NCBI GenBank assembly: GCA_021731025.1
Contig: JAKFYD010000025.1
Coordinates: forward strand, 1 to 51,208
Source of the DNA: Pseudobdellovibrionaceae bacterium
GTDB lineage: Bacteria; Bdellovibrionota; Bdellovibrionia; Bdellovibrionales; Bdellovibrionaceae
Direction: 5' to 3'
Length of the DNA stretch: 51,208 nt
Below are positions 44,101 to 51,208 of the stretch, in pieces. Every line of letters starts with the position of its first letter. Position 1 is the stretch's first letter. Made by a program: the position numbers and the translations under genes. Below the pieces are notes generated by a model, which had not been told where the DNA came from, ran no database searches, and saw only the letters and a list, made by a program, of their open reading frames with translations.

Positions 44101-44897
44101 ATTTCGTTGAGAGTAAAGAGAATTGGAAAAAGGTAGAAGTTAAAACCAAGTCTTCTTGCGATCTTAAAAAATGGAATGCCTCTTCGGTATCCAATGTTCA
44201 AAACACCGCAGAAAGCTGTTTCTCGGCTCAGGACTTTAAAGCTCTGGAAAGAGTAGCCCTTGATATGACAATGACCAAAGAGCAAAGACCTCACGGTCTT
44301 TTCTTATTGAGCTTTGTAGCGGAAGCCCAAGGCCAACCCCTGAAAGCTTACTGGCTCATTGAAAAGTATCTTAAGGAAAATCCAAGCAATGCTCCTGCCC
44401 AATTTCAAAAGGCCCGCTTAACTTACAAAATTGACGGATTGACAGCGGCGCTCCCTCTGTTCGGCGAGGTCCTGAACTCGTCAATGACTTCGACAGAAAT
44501 AGAAACTTTCCGTGGAATCAAGGCTTACACCGAGAACAATTTTGAGACTGTTATACAGATCTTCTCGGGATTTCCGAAAGATCAGTTGTATAATTTCAAT
44601 GTGGGACTTTTGTTAAGCGAAGCTTACGCCCAAAAAGGAGACTTAGGTAAATCATTGAAAGTGGTCAGTGAATTTTTGAACCGCAAAGGAACAGATCAAT
44701 TAAACGGGCTGGTTCATCAAGCGCACTTGTTGGAGATGTATAAAAACTCTTCGATGGAAGCCATGGACAGTTACCAAAAAGCTTTGAAGTACGCGAAAGA
44801 AGAAGACATGCGGAATTGGATCGAAAAGAAAATTGACTACCTCAAGACTTTAAATAAAAAAGTGGGGCTCAATGAAAATGGTCGGAGCGAAAAATGA
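41196..44897 (+). CDS. Large periplasmic TPR protein (Glt-type)
   Basis: This 1233-residue protein has a signal peptide (cleavage near HSQA-KT) and is filled with tetratricopeptide-like helical repeats, for example ADLWYRLAELYSRRS-type units around 85, 155, 195, 440 and 640. No catalytic motif is seen. Large TPR proteins (GltD, GltE, GltI class) are periplasmic scaffold components of the Myxococcus gliding machine. It follows the motor genes by ten bases and overlaps the next small gene by four. The exact Glt homologue is not decided. Confidence 0.8.
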   Translation: MKFVLTSLIFTLSTHSQAKTDDRGLLPEIRSNTSSEDVNEKNTLKSEILITKAESKAIESLQSILKRKKGSPDEPDLWYRLAELYSRRSKSGRFFDLYTNEKTKRLSSVPAVVGKSSEWTKKAIDIYSKIETQFKNYRDMDSVLFNHAFALQQIGQLKAAENLYIRMIETKPKSPLMPDALLALSELLYDQARFSAALNYFEKLENYKESRVYSYGLYKMAWTFYNLKNSEMAVHKLKEVLKLNPPLQAGENFTKGHYLRKEALRDLTIFIGDSYTATELYSFFKKITEGDELGTAMIDLAKLYESHSRHKDLNVFLNEFISKQEDSGHVVTAHLMLVDANEALRARDKVVKHLQIASDHCKTGSSWRLKQKETTLNEVCIKEFRQTSLEIASKWWDIWLKNKQHVAFSELTEKAFRVILDNEEADKPDLKTRYALAELLFQLAKYEEASDQYKVVGDKATESAMAHDATYGALYAKEKSYEKEKNSLKDAQRKDLALNYIKKFPKGQYVLPISFKVGLIFYEEKNYDEAMKWLKPIAENKTNKELMVKAEDIILDIYNLKKDYAGLKGLAEGFLKKSPDEARKKNLKKINEEAHYSQIQDFSKTASQLEASDKLIEFYKSHPDSKLSQTAHWQALSLLFSQGQSVRASELVLDYVQKYPKDEKNLEALKESAKSFAESGRLLKSAQLLTEIAEKDPKNKIAHLEMAADFYTLENKPAEARKIFNSLLTQVDKKDRARMYNKILSSFNDRQDDPEYQKVESTLLTQNIEPYATQILTKKANSLLRQKKHKEAFDLARKIMSRDSSAEIRAESRLVQAEVLEQELFSQSIKSSKEDRLAMVLAMKTEKLDKAQTAYLSATKMNSDPKIQLQAFQGIDRCYQNYIVSLKNIVPPSTLSEEDQKTLLNEIAKIVGPMEEKRNDNLKQIQAIAKNALSKENQIVWAEMAVENTPRPVIKYPDYPHLQVFFPRNFVESKENWKKVEVKTKSSCDLKKWNASSVSNVQNTAESCFSAQDFKALERVALDMTMTKEQRPHGLFLLSFVAEAQGQPLKAYWLIEKYLKENPSNAPAQFQKARLTYKIDGLTAALPLFGEVLNSSMTSTEIETFRGIKAYTENNFETVIQIFSGFPKDQLYNFNVGLLLSEAYAQKGDLGKSLKVVSEFLNRKGTDQLNGLVHQAHLLEMYKNSSMEAMDSYQKALKYAKEEDMRNWIEKKIDYLKTLNKKVGLNENGRSEK

Positions 44898-45139
44898 AAT
44901 ACATCAGTTGTGTCGTACTCCTTATTTGTTTTTCCTTAATCTCTCAGGCGCAGAATAAGAAAAAAACTGTGCGCAAGGTTCAAGAGGTCAATTTCGGGGA
45001 AATGAGTCTCAAAGGAACCATTCGCAATCCTGACGGCGCTTTCTTAGTCCAAAAGAAAGGGCTTAAATTTTTGCCTCTGTATGATGTGCAAAAAGATATG
45101 GACGGACGAATTCGCGAGGCTAGTTTTTACGTAAGGTAA
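44894..45139 (+). CDS. Small exported protein of the Glt-like operon
   Basis: This 81-residue product has a signal peptide (cleavage near SQA-QN) and a basic mature start (NKKKTVRKVQEV). A conserved-looking core follows (GEMSLKGTIRNPDGAFLVQK, then DMDGRIREASFYVR). No family is recognised. The four-base overlap with the TPR gene and the short gap to the FHA gene place it firmly in the operon, so a periplasmic linker or chaperone-like role in the machine is plausible but unproven. Confidence 0.7.
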   Translation: MKYISCVVLLICFSLISQAQNKKKTVRKVQEVNFGEMSLKGTIRNPDGAFLVQKKGLKFLPLYDVQKDMDGRIREASFYVR

Positions 45140-45160
45140 CCATCAGAAGGAAGATAGAAA

Positions 45161-46609
45161 ATGCTCACGTTGCTGGTACAACAAACAACATCGAACGGCA
45201 CCAAAAAAACTTGGAAACTTAATCCAGGGAAAGCTATCTACACTTTCGGAACTTCCCGGGTGTCCGACCTCATATCGATTGATCAAGACACTCAAAACTA
45301 TGAGGGCGTCTTCGAATTTCGCAACAATCAGTGGGTTTACATTGATTTCAATAAAGACAATTTTTTACAAAACAAAGCTCCTACCCTTCCCCTAACTAAA
45401 GCCCATACCATCAGCTTTAAAAACTCTCAGATTGTCATTACGCCTATGATTAAGGACGTCGAGATTTTTGAGAGCTTAGAAAAAAATAAGTCAGAACCTA
45501 AAGCAAATACGAAACCTCACCATATTTTCGTAGTTCGCCATTATGGTCGAGTTATTGAAACAAAAACTTTAAAACCAAAAGTTAAATTCCGACCGGCCTC
45601 TGTTGTTGAAAAAGTTGTCGTCGACCCCGTGCCTTCGCAGGAATGGGTCCGAAAAAATTATGGGAACTACGAAATCAGCCAACGTATTATCTATGTTGAA
45701 GACACTTCTCCTCTTTCGAAATTTAAACTCTCGCAAATCACCGATCGCGAGAGCCTAAAGAATATTTCGATTGTTGGAGTTTGCTGCTTGATCTTCGCAC
45801 TGATTGCAGCAGTGACTCCTAAACCTAAACACGATCAAGTTGTTGCTGTTCCGCAAAGCGCGACGAAACTGATTGTTCGCACGGACTTTAAAAAGACCAA
45901 ACAACAAAAACCTCAGGCTGAAAAATCGGTGGCCCAAAAGCAGGCGGCCCCTGCAACTACTCCTTCCACCGCCCCTGCCGGAGGAAAAGTCGCCGGTATG
46001 TTGAAGAGTCTGAACTCAGGCCGCTTAAGCAATTTACTTTCAAAAATTTCAGCCCAAGCCCAAAAGTCTAAAAATGCCATTATTTCTAAGGGTGTTGCCG
46101 CAGGCACAGGTCCCAGTGGACGCGCCCTTGCCGCAATTGGCCCCGTGGATAAATCGGGTAAAGACTGGAGCTCTGACGCTAAAGGAACTGGGGTAACGAT
46201 TTCAACATCAGGTCTTGGCGGTGGAAAATCCATCAATGGCGTTGGTCAACTGGCTGGCGGAAAAGTCGGCCAAGCCGGGGTCGGTTTGATCGAAGACGAA
46301 TCCGAAGTGGTCGGTGGTTTAGATCGCGATATCATTGCTAGCTATATTAAAACTCAGTTAGGACAAATTCTTTACTGCTATGAACGACAACTGAGTGCAA
46401 AAAAAGATCTGTTCGGGAAAGTCGCTGTGCGATTCACAATTGGTCCATCAGGCCAAGTCGAAACACAACAAATTGGTGATACAACGTTAAAGAACGCAAC
46501 CGTCGAAGGATGTATTTTGAACAAGGTTGCCCAATGGAAATTCCCTGCGCCACAAGGGGGAACAAAGGTGAATGTCACCTATCCATTCTTGTTTAAAAGT
46601 ACAAACTAA
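45161..46609 (+). CDS. FHA-TM-TonB-like protein (GltG-like)
   Basis: This 482-residue protein has an N-terminal FHA-like domain (about 10-105; TFGTSRVSDLISIDQDTQNY, a phosphothreonine-reader fold). One transmembrane helix (about 203-222; IVGVCCLIFALIAAVTP) follows, then a long Ala/Pro/Gly-rich periplasmic linker. The C-terminal AgmX/PglI (TonB-like) domain has QLGQILYCYERQL and GKVAVRFTIGPSGQVE. In Myxococcus, GltG has this cytoplasmic FHA plus periplasmic TonB-like layout and connects the motor to the outer membrane. It would transmit proton-driven motion across the periplasm. The FHA call is by pattern only. Confidence 0.8.
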   Translation: MLTLLVQQTTSNGTKKTWKLNPGKAIYTFGTSRVSDLISIDQDTQNYEGVFEFRNNQWVYIDFNKDNFLQNKAPTLPLTKAHTISFKNSQIVITPMIKDVEIFESLEKNKSEPKANTKPHHIFVVRHYGRVIETKTLKPKVKFRPASVVEKVVVDPVPSQEWVRKNYGNYEISQRIIYVEDTSPLSKFKLSQITDRESLKNISIVGVCCLIFALIAAVTPKPKHDQVVAVPQSATKLIVRTDFKKTKQQKPQAEKSVAQKQAAPATTPSTAPAGGKVAGMLKSLNSGRLSNLLSKISAQAQKSKNAIISKGVAAGTGPSGRALAAIGPVDKSGKDWSSDAKGTGVTISTSGLGGGKSINGVGQLAGGKVGQAGVGLIEDESEVVGGLDRDIIASYIKTQLGQILYCYERQLSAKKDLFGKVAVRFTIGPSGQVETQQIGDTTLKNATVEGCILNKVAQWKFPAPQGGTKVNVTYPFLFKSTN

Positions 46610-46624
46610 GACGGAGGCTACAAC

Positions 46625-47410
46625 ATGAAACGACAATTTATTTTCCTCATCGCCATAGGCCTGCTTTGGTCTATGCCTGGGAATGCACAAAGCAAATCTG
46701 CAAAAGTTGAAGAGAAAAAACCCGAAGCGGCGGCTGCGGAATCTGACAAACTGGATATCCAAAAGCTTGAGCAAAAATATTGGTCAGCCAAGGATGATGA
46801 CTTCTCGGTGATTCAGAATCGTTCTTTCGCTAAGGAAAAACGCTGGTACCTATCGATGAATTATGGTGCTCCATTCAATGATCCCAATTCCGTAGGAAAT
46901 GTTCTAGGTCTCAATGTAGGATATTTTTTCAACGAACGCTGGGGTCTGGAATTAAATTACAATCGAGCAAGCTATAAGGATAATGACACGGTAGAGTTTT
47001 TTAAAACCCGACATGGGACAATGCCCGATGCAAACCGCTACGCTGGCGCAACAAGCTTGATGGCTTATTGGGTCCCTATCTATGCGAAGATGAGTTTCGT
47101 AGATAAAAAAATTATTTATTTCGATATGGGATTTGGATTGGGTTTAGGCAACACTTCTTATTATCAACAAAAGTGTAACAGCACTTGTTCGACTTCGACC
47201 TTTGATAGTGTTGATGTAAATAAATCTGCATTTCACTATTCAGTAAATGTCTTTCAGCAGTTTTTTATTTCGAATCGTTGGGCCGTACGGGTTGATTTTA
47301 TGAATCGATGGACTAATGAAGATCGACTCAATTTTAGAACAGCAGAAAGTATCGGCAGCAAAATGATCAATGACACTGCTTTGCAAATCGGTCTTACGTT
47401 CTGGAAATAA
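46625..47410 (+). CDS. Outer-membrane beta-barrel protein (GltA/B/H-type candidate)
   Basis: This 261-residue protein has a signal peptide (cleavage near GNAQ) and a charged helical segment (about 35-65; KLEQKYWSAKDDDFSVIQ). About eight amphipathic strands follow, such as FNERWGLELNYNRASY and FFISNRWAVRVDFMNRW, and it ends ALQIGLTFWK. This head-plus-barrel type is widespread in Myxococcus outer-membrane proteins of the Glt and Nfs systems. A cysteine pair (KCNSTC) near 185-190 could form a loop disulphide. It would be the outer-membrane anchor of the machine. Confidence 0.78.
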   Translation: MKRQFIFLIAIGLLWSMPGNAQSKSAKVEEKKPEAAAAESDKLDIQKLEQKYWSAKDDDFSVIQNRSFAKEKRWYLSMNYGAPFNDPNSVGNVLGLNVGYFFNERWGLELNYNRASYKDNDTVEFFKTRHGTMPDANRYAGATSLMAYWVPIYAKMSFVDKKIIYFDMGFGLGLGNTSYYQQKCNSTCSTSTFDSVDVNKSAFHYSVNVFQQFFISNRWAVRVDFMNRWTNEDRLNFRTAESIGSKMINDTALQIGLTFWK

Positions 47411-47426
47411 CTAGACAGAGGATTTT

Positions 47427-49505
47427 ATGATTTCACTTCATCGCGTATTAACACCAGTTTTGATTTTCAACTTGGCGGCAAGCATTAGTGAAGCTCAAGT
47501 TTTAAAAACGTCTAACTCGGGAAAAAAACCAGCGGCGAACTTAAAAATCAAAACCAGCAAAGTTCCGACTTTTGAAATTCATAAATCAACGACCCAAATT
47601 CCTCGTCTGGATATCGGTGAAGAACCTACTCTGGAATCCCAAGTGACTCCTTTGAATATTCCGACAGCTCCCCAACTAAAAGCATTTCAGATTCAGAAAA
47701 AACAATCACCCAAAGTTGTGGAGCTTGAAAAGAAAAAAAATCCTATCGCTACTGCACCCCCTGCAAAGTCTTTTGCGAACAGCAAAACCTTAGCGCAGAT
47801 TCCCGAGATCAAAGCTTTAAAAGAAGTTACTGATCCAACTGTGAAAGAGCCAAATCTGGAAACGAAAGAAATGGTTACTTTCAAATCCCAAGAATATAAA
47901 ATTCTCGAAGGACAAATTTATTACGAAATGTTGCAAAATTACGAAATGGCCCTGGCCCACTTTTCAGAACTTTTGGGAGATAAAGATTACGGTCATGAAG
48001 CCACCTATCATTATTCCTTAGCTGCAGCCGAATTAGGATTGCCTACAGAAATGCGCACAAACCTATTGAAAGTCGCCAAAGATCAACGCAGCCGCGATTT
48101 ACAAGTTGAGGCCACCAAGTCCTTAGTTAAACACATTGATAAATTGCAGGTCAGCGACGTTAAAGATATCGAAAACTATGTACAAAAGTACGAAGTCGAT
48201 ACTGACAAAGAAGACGCCTACCAATTTTACCGTGCTAAATATTTCCTCGAGCAAGGAAATCTGACTGCGGTTGAAGAATCACTCCAAAATATTGACGAGA
48301 AGTCAAAATACTACCATGAAAGTTTACTGATTCGGGGTTTAAGTCTGTACCGCCAAGGAAAAATCGACGCTGCTGCTGATGCTTTAAATATGCTTCTCGA
48401 TAAGGCAGACCGATCAATCCCCGTTCGCACAGTTTCAGCAATCACTTTGGCGCGAATCTATTTTCAACGAGCAATGTATAAAGAAGCCTTTCTAGCTTAT
48501 GGCCAAGTGGATAAATCTCATCCTTTGTGGCTGCAAGCTATGGTCGAACAAGCCTGGACACAAATTCTTTTGAAAGATTTTGAAGGCGCCGCCGGCAATA
48601 TGTTTTCGCTGCATACGGATTTTTTTAAAAACGCTTTCAATCCTGAAAGCTACGTTGTGCGCACAGTGGGTTATTTGAATCTCTGTCAATTCGGTGACGG
48701 CATGAATGTGCTCAACAATATGGGTCAGCGCTATGCTCCAATGTATGGTCGACTGGCAGGTTTCCAAGAAAAGAAAAAAGCGGCTAAAGATTACTATGAT
48801 CTTGTTCGCACTTGGTTGAAAAGCCCTGATCTTCGCGAGGTTGATGGCGTACCACGCTCTTACATTGTCGAGTTGGCTCGTCATCCCTCTTTCGTGGCGA
48901 TTCAAAAGCAAATTAATAATTTCGAAGATGAAATCACATCTTTCAACAATGTGACTTTAAAATTAGTGCAACGTGAGAAAGACCTAATTAAGAAACAAAC
49001 TGAGGCCAATTCAGAACTCAATAAAGTCCGCATAAAACTGAATGAGCCTAAAGCCGATGTTGCGACGTTAAAAACCCAAGAGACACTTCAACAAAAGCGT
49101 TTAGCGAGCTACAAGTATCAAGCACAAACCGTCAACAAGGCCCGAAACAGCATCAAAGAAATTCGCGAGAAAAGTTTTGCCCGCATCGACAAAGAGAAAG
49201 CCGAAGCCCGTGATCGCGCCGCTGTTGCTCTTAAATCTCGCTACGGCGTTGCGCTAGCTTCGCTGAAAAACGTGCTTGATCAAAGCGAAGTGCTCCAGTA
49301 CGAAATTTACTCTGGCGCCGGTGAGCATATCCGCTATCAAGCCTCAGGTGGCGAAGCTCAAAAACGTAATGTCAATGATACCCCGAAACCTGAAAAAGAT
49401 AAAATCATGAAGTGGAACTTTAAAGGCGAAATTTGGGAAGACGAAATCGGCCACTTCCGTTCTTCCCTGAAAAACGTATGTCCTGCTGATGATGGTGGAC
49501 GCTAA
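47427..49505 (+). CDS. Periplasmic TPR protein with coiled coil
   Basis: This 692-residue exported protein has a signal peptide (about 1-23). A proline/lysine-rich disordered segment (about 25-140) and helical TPR-like repeats (about 155-450) follow, then a long coiled coil (about 500-600; VQREKDLIKKQTEANSELNK). No enzyme motif is present. Such TPR proteins scaffold the Glt machine. The Shine-Dalgarno AGAGGA precedes the ATG. The gene lies 16 bases after the barrel gene. Confidence 0.78.
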   Translation: MISLHRVLTPVLIFNLAASISEAQVLKTSNSGKKPAANLKIKTSKVPTFEIHKSTTQIPRLDIGEEPTLESQVTPLNIPTAPQLKAFQIQKKQSPKVVELEKKKNPIATAPPAKSFANSKTLAQIPEIKALKEVTDPTVKEPNLETKEMVTFKSQEYKILEGQIYYEMLQNYEMALAHFSELLGDKDYGHEATYHYSLAAAELGLPTEMRTNLLKVAKDQRSRDLQVEATKSLVKHIDKLQVSDVKDIENYVQKYEVDTDKEDAYQFYRAKYFLEQGNLTAVEESLQNIDEKSKYYHESLLIRGLSLYRQGKIDAAADALNMLLDKADRSIPVRTVSAITLARIYFQRAMYKEAFLAYGQVDKSHPLWLQAMVEQAWTQILLKDFEGAAGNMFSLHTDFFKNAFNPESYVVRTVGYLNLCQFGDGMNVLNNMGQRYAPMYGRLAGFQEKKKAAKDYYDLVRTWLKSPDLREVDGVPRSYIVELARHPSFVAIQKQINNFEDEITSFNNVTLKLVQREKDLIKKQTEANSELNKVRIKLNEPKADVATLKTQETLQQKRLASYKYQAQTVNKARNSIKEIREKSFARIDKEKAEARDRAAVALKSRYGVALASLKNVLDQSEVLQYEIYSGAGEHIRYQASGGEAQKRNVNDTPKPEKDKIMKWNFKGEIWEDEIGHFRSSLKNVCPADDGGR

Positions 49506-49537
49506 GCTTAAGAATGAAATTAAATGAAGGAGCCCTT

Positions 49538-50200
49538 ATGAAAAACTTAACAAATAAACAACTGAGAATGGGGATTCTTGCTCTCTCGCTGGCCTATTCT
49601 CCCGGCCTGTTTGCCAAAAAATCCGCCCAAGAAGGTTTGGATAAAATTAAAGCAAATATCGAGAATTCAAAGCTCAATGTTCAGGATTACAAAAAGAATT
49701 TGGGCATCGTTGACAAAAATATTTCCGAAGTCGCAAAATCGCGGACTCAAGTCGAAGATCAAAAGAAACAGGTTGCGGCCCAAATGAAAGAAAACCAAAC
49801 CGCCATGAAAAAAATTGAACAAAATGACAAAGAGCTCAATCAGTTGATCGCCGATGAAAAAAATAAGCTCAGTCAAGACGATAAGAAGATCAAAGAACTC
49901 GAAGACAGCATCGCTAAAATCAAAGAAAACCAAACGATTCGCAATAAAAACATCGCCGACTACCAAACTCAACTGACCCAAGTGCAGGAAGAGAAAAAAG
50001 TTTGGACGACCCGCGCTGACGCTCTGAAAGAGCAAGAAAAACAAGTGAACGAAAAATTCAAAACCGTTTCTACCCAGGAAAATGATTGGAAAAACAAAAA
50101 GCGCGGGTACGAAGGCGAAATCTCACGCTGGAATAAAGAGATCGATAAACAACAAAAAGTTTACGACAATTATAAAAACCTAGCGGAAGTTAAGGATTAA
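49538..50200 (+). CDS. Periplasmic coiled-coil protein
   Basis: This 220-residue protein has a signal peptide (cleavage near LFAKKS) and is then almost wholly a Lys/Glu/Gln-rich coiled coil (residues about 25-215). The ATG at 49538 is preferred over an upstream in-frame start because AAGGAG lies at the right distance. It is the last gene of the Glt-like operon and might be a periplasmic spacer. It ends by overlapping the stop of the convergent gene by four bases, so no room for a terminator exists between them. Confidence 0.78.
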   Translation: MKNLTNKQLRMGILALSLAYSPGLFAKKSAQEGLDKIKANIENSKLNVQDYKKNLGIVDKNISEVAKSRTQVEDQKKQVAAQMKENQTAMKKIEQNDKELNQLIADEKNKLSQDDKKIKELEDSIAKIKENQTIRNKNIADYQTQLTQVQEEKKVWTTRADALKEQEKQVNEKFKTVSTQENDWKNKKRGYEGEISRWNKEIDKQQKVYDNYKNLAEVKD

Positions 50201-51081
50201 TTTGAAACAGCGCTAGAAATGCATTTGTTGTCTAAACCAAAACTCTTATAAAGATTTTCTGTCTGCGAATACAAATCTTTAGCAAATTGATCGAGTTCAG
50301 CTTGTCGCTCAAGGTTGTTGCTATAATCTCGATACTGCATCACTCCACCAATCAAAGTTACAATTGGCCATACTATAACGGACAACATTCTAGAGCCTGC
50401 AGTTTCTGCTAATTCTTTATAAAGAGCAGCACTGACGTTTGGTAAGCGACCAAAATCTCGCATCGCTGCGGACGCTTGGAATGACGCTTTTATACCTAAG
50501 GCGCCATGAACTAAACCAATCAAAGGCACAAACGTTTTAAACACAGCATCTTTAAAATAAGGAGCATTGATTCTGTCTTCTAAAAGTTCTTTTAAATCTT
50601 TTGCTTCTTTATCAAGACGAATGTACTGTTGATTCAGTTGATTGTATTCCTCAGCCGATTGAGCATTCGCTCCCAAGCAATCTACAGGATTTGCAAAGGT
50701 ATAGGTCAAAACAATGCTGGCTCCCGCATAGTTCAGTGAATTTACTCGAAGATGATTTGAAATTTGAGATATCAGAAACCCTCGGTCAGCTGGTGATGAA
50801 ATTGTGTATCGAGTTTCTTGGGTGAATAAATCTTCCGTCCTTGTTCTATCAGTGACTCGAGACAAACTCCCTAAAATAGCTGGATTTGTCTCGATCAAAA
50901 ACTTTTTGTCTTGCTCAGTAAGAGTGATGACGGGACTATTCAGTCCAAGTTGATCAATGACTCTAATTAATATTCTAAAAGTACGAGCTTGCTGATTAAC
51001 ATAAGTCATTATACCTTGCGCTCGAGAAGTATTAACTGCTGCAGAAGCATTAAAACTATAAAATCCTAGAATTAATAACAT
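50197..51081 (-). CDS. Hypothetical exported membrane protein
   Basis: This 294-residue protein has a short signal peptide (cleavage near ASA-AV). A mixed alpha/beta middle (about 20-130) precedes a helical coiled region (about 140-175), and two hydrophobic segments lie at about 180-200 and 230-255 (VIVWPIVTLIGGVMQ). No family is recognised. It is read towards the Glt-like operon and is probably independent of it. The ATG has GGAA-type Shine-Dalgarno sequence upstream. Confidence 0.65.
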   Translation of the reverse strand: MLLILGFYSFNASAAVNTSRAQGIMTYVNQQARTFRILIRVIDQLGLNSPVITLTEQDKKFLIETNPAILGSLSRVTDRTRTEDLFTQETRYTISSPADRGFLISQISNHLRVNSLNYAGASIVLTYTFANPVDCLGANAQSAEEYNQLNQQYIRLDKEAKDLKELLEDRINAPYFKDAVFKTFVPLIGLVHGALGIKASFQASAAMRDFGRLPNVSAALYKELAETAGSRMLSVIVWPIVTLIGGVMQYRDYSNNLERQAELDQFAKDLYSQTENLYKSFGLDNKCISSAVSN

Positions 51082-51208
51082 GATACCGTTCCAAAGTTGT
51101 TGGGGTGAATTCCCCGTTATGACACCGGAACAGATTTTTCAAATTGATTTTAAAGCAGAGAGTATGCCATTTATAATTCTATTAAATTTGAATAGAAGAC
51201 AAAAGAGT

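Overview
The window reads as chromosomal DNA of a Gram-negative predatory or gliding deltaproteobacterium-like organism, most likely of the Bdellovibrio lineage (Bdellovibrionota). The reasons are a lipid A and outer-membrane assembly operon, a pilB-pilT-pilC-pilS-pilR cluster in the order known from Myxococcus, a large operon resembling the myxobacterial Agl/Glt gliding machine, a 2,3-diamino-sugar type lpx cluster, and moderate-to-low GC. The species call is inference; no search was run.

Layout. (1) 1-2968: a compact mobile cassette of four overlapping genes (RHH-like regulator, XRE regulator, small ORF, large serine recombinase). The recombinase ORF runs into the 3' half of a tRNA-Arg(CCU) gene at 2928-3003. 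(2) 3037-9736, minus strand: type IV pilus genes pilB, a decayed pilT-like gene, pilC, pilS and pilR. No pilA follows pilR. (3) 9801-11577, minus: an AroE-like protein and ribF. (4) 11665-14960, plus: a CHASE2 histidine kinase and its sigma54-type response regulator. (5) 14950-29228, minus: an envelope operon running prfB (with its +1 frameshift site), lolC/E, lolD, bamA, ompH/skp, lpxA, a gnnA-like oxidoreductase, lpxB, lpxK, an LpxL-type acyltransferase, a DUF3108 lipoprotein and two family 9 glycosyltransferases. (6) 29229-33444: a loose accessory island with a DUF4082 fragment bracketed by two near-identical palindromes, a LysR regulator divergent from a secreted DUF952 protein with a palindromic operator between them, and a 'mobile mystery protein' A/B pair (XRE plus Fic). 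(7) 33445-37405: ybeY, a 7TM-HD phosphohydrolase and mazG. (8) 37663-50200, plus: an eleven-gene operon with a VWA lipoprotein (CglB-like), a GYF-PilZ protein, a TolQ/TolR/TolR motor, TPR proteins, an FHA-TM-TonB-like protein, an outer-membrane beta-barrel and a periplasmic coiled-coil protein. (9) 50197-51081, minus: a hypothetical exported protein.

How the parts work together. Region 5 builds and exports lipid A, barrel proteins and lipoproteins. Regions 2 and 8 are two surface-motility or contact systems: type IV pili and a proton-driven Glt-like trans-envelope machine that could move a VWA surface adhesin. The GYF-PilZ gene between the adhesin and the motor suggests cyclic di-GMP control of the second system.

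The observations most worth following are the asymmetric TolR pair (one copy lacks the pore aspartate), the GYF-PilZ fusion inside the Glt-like operon, the pilT-like gene without Walker A, the serine recombinase ending inside a tRNA, and the secreted DUF952 protein with its operator.
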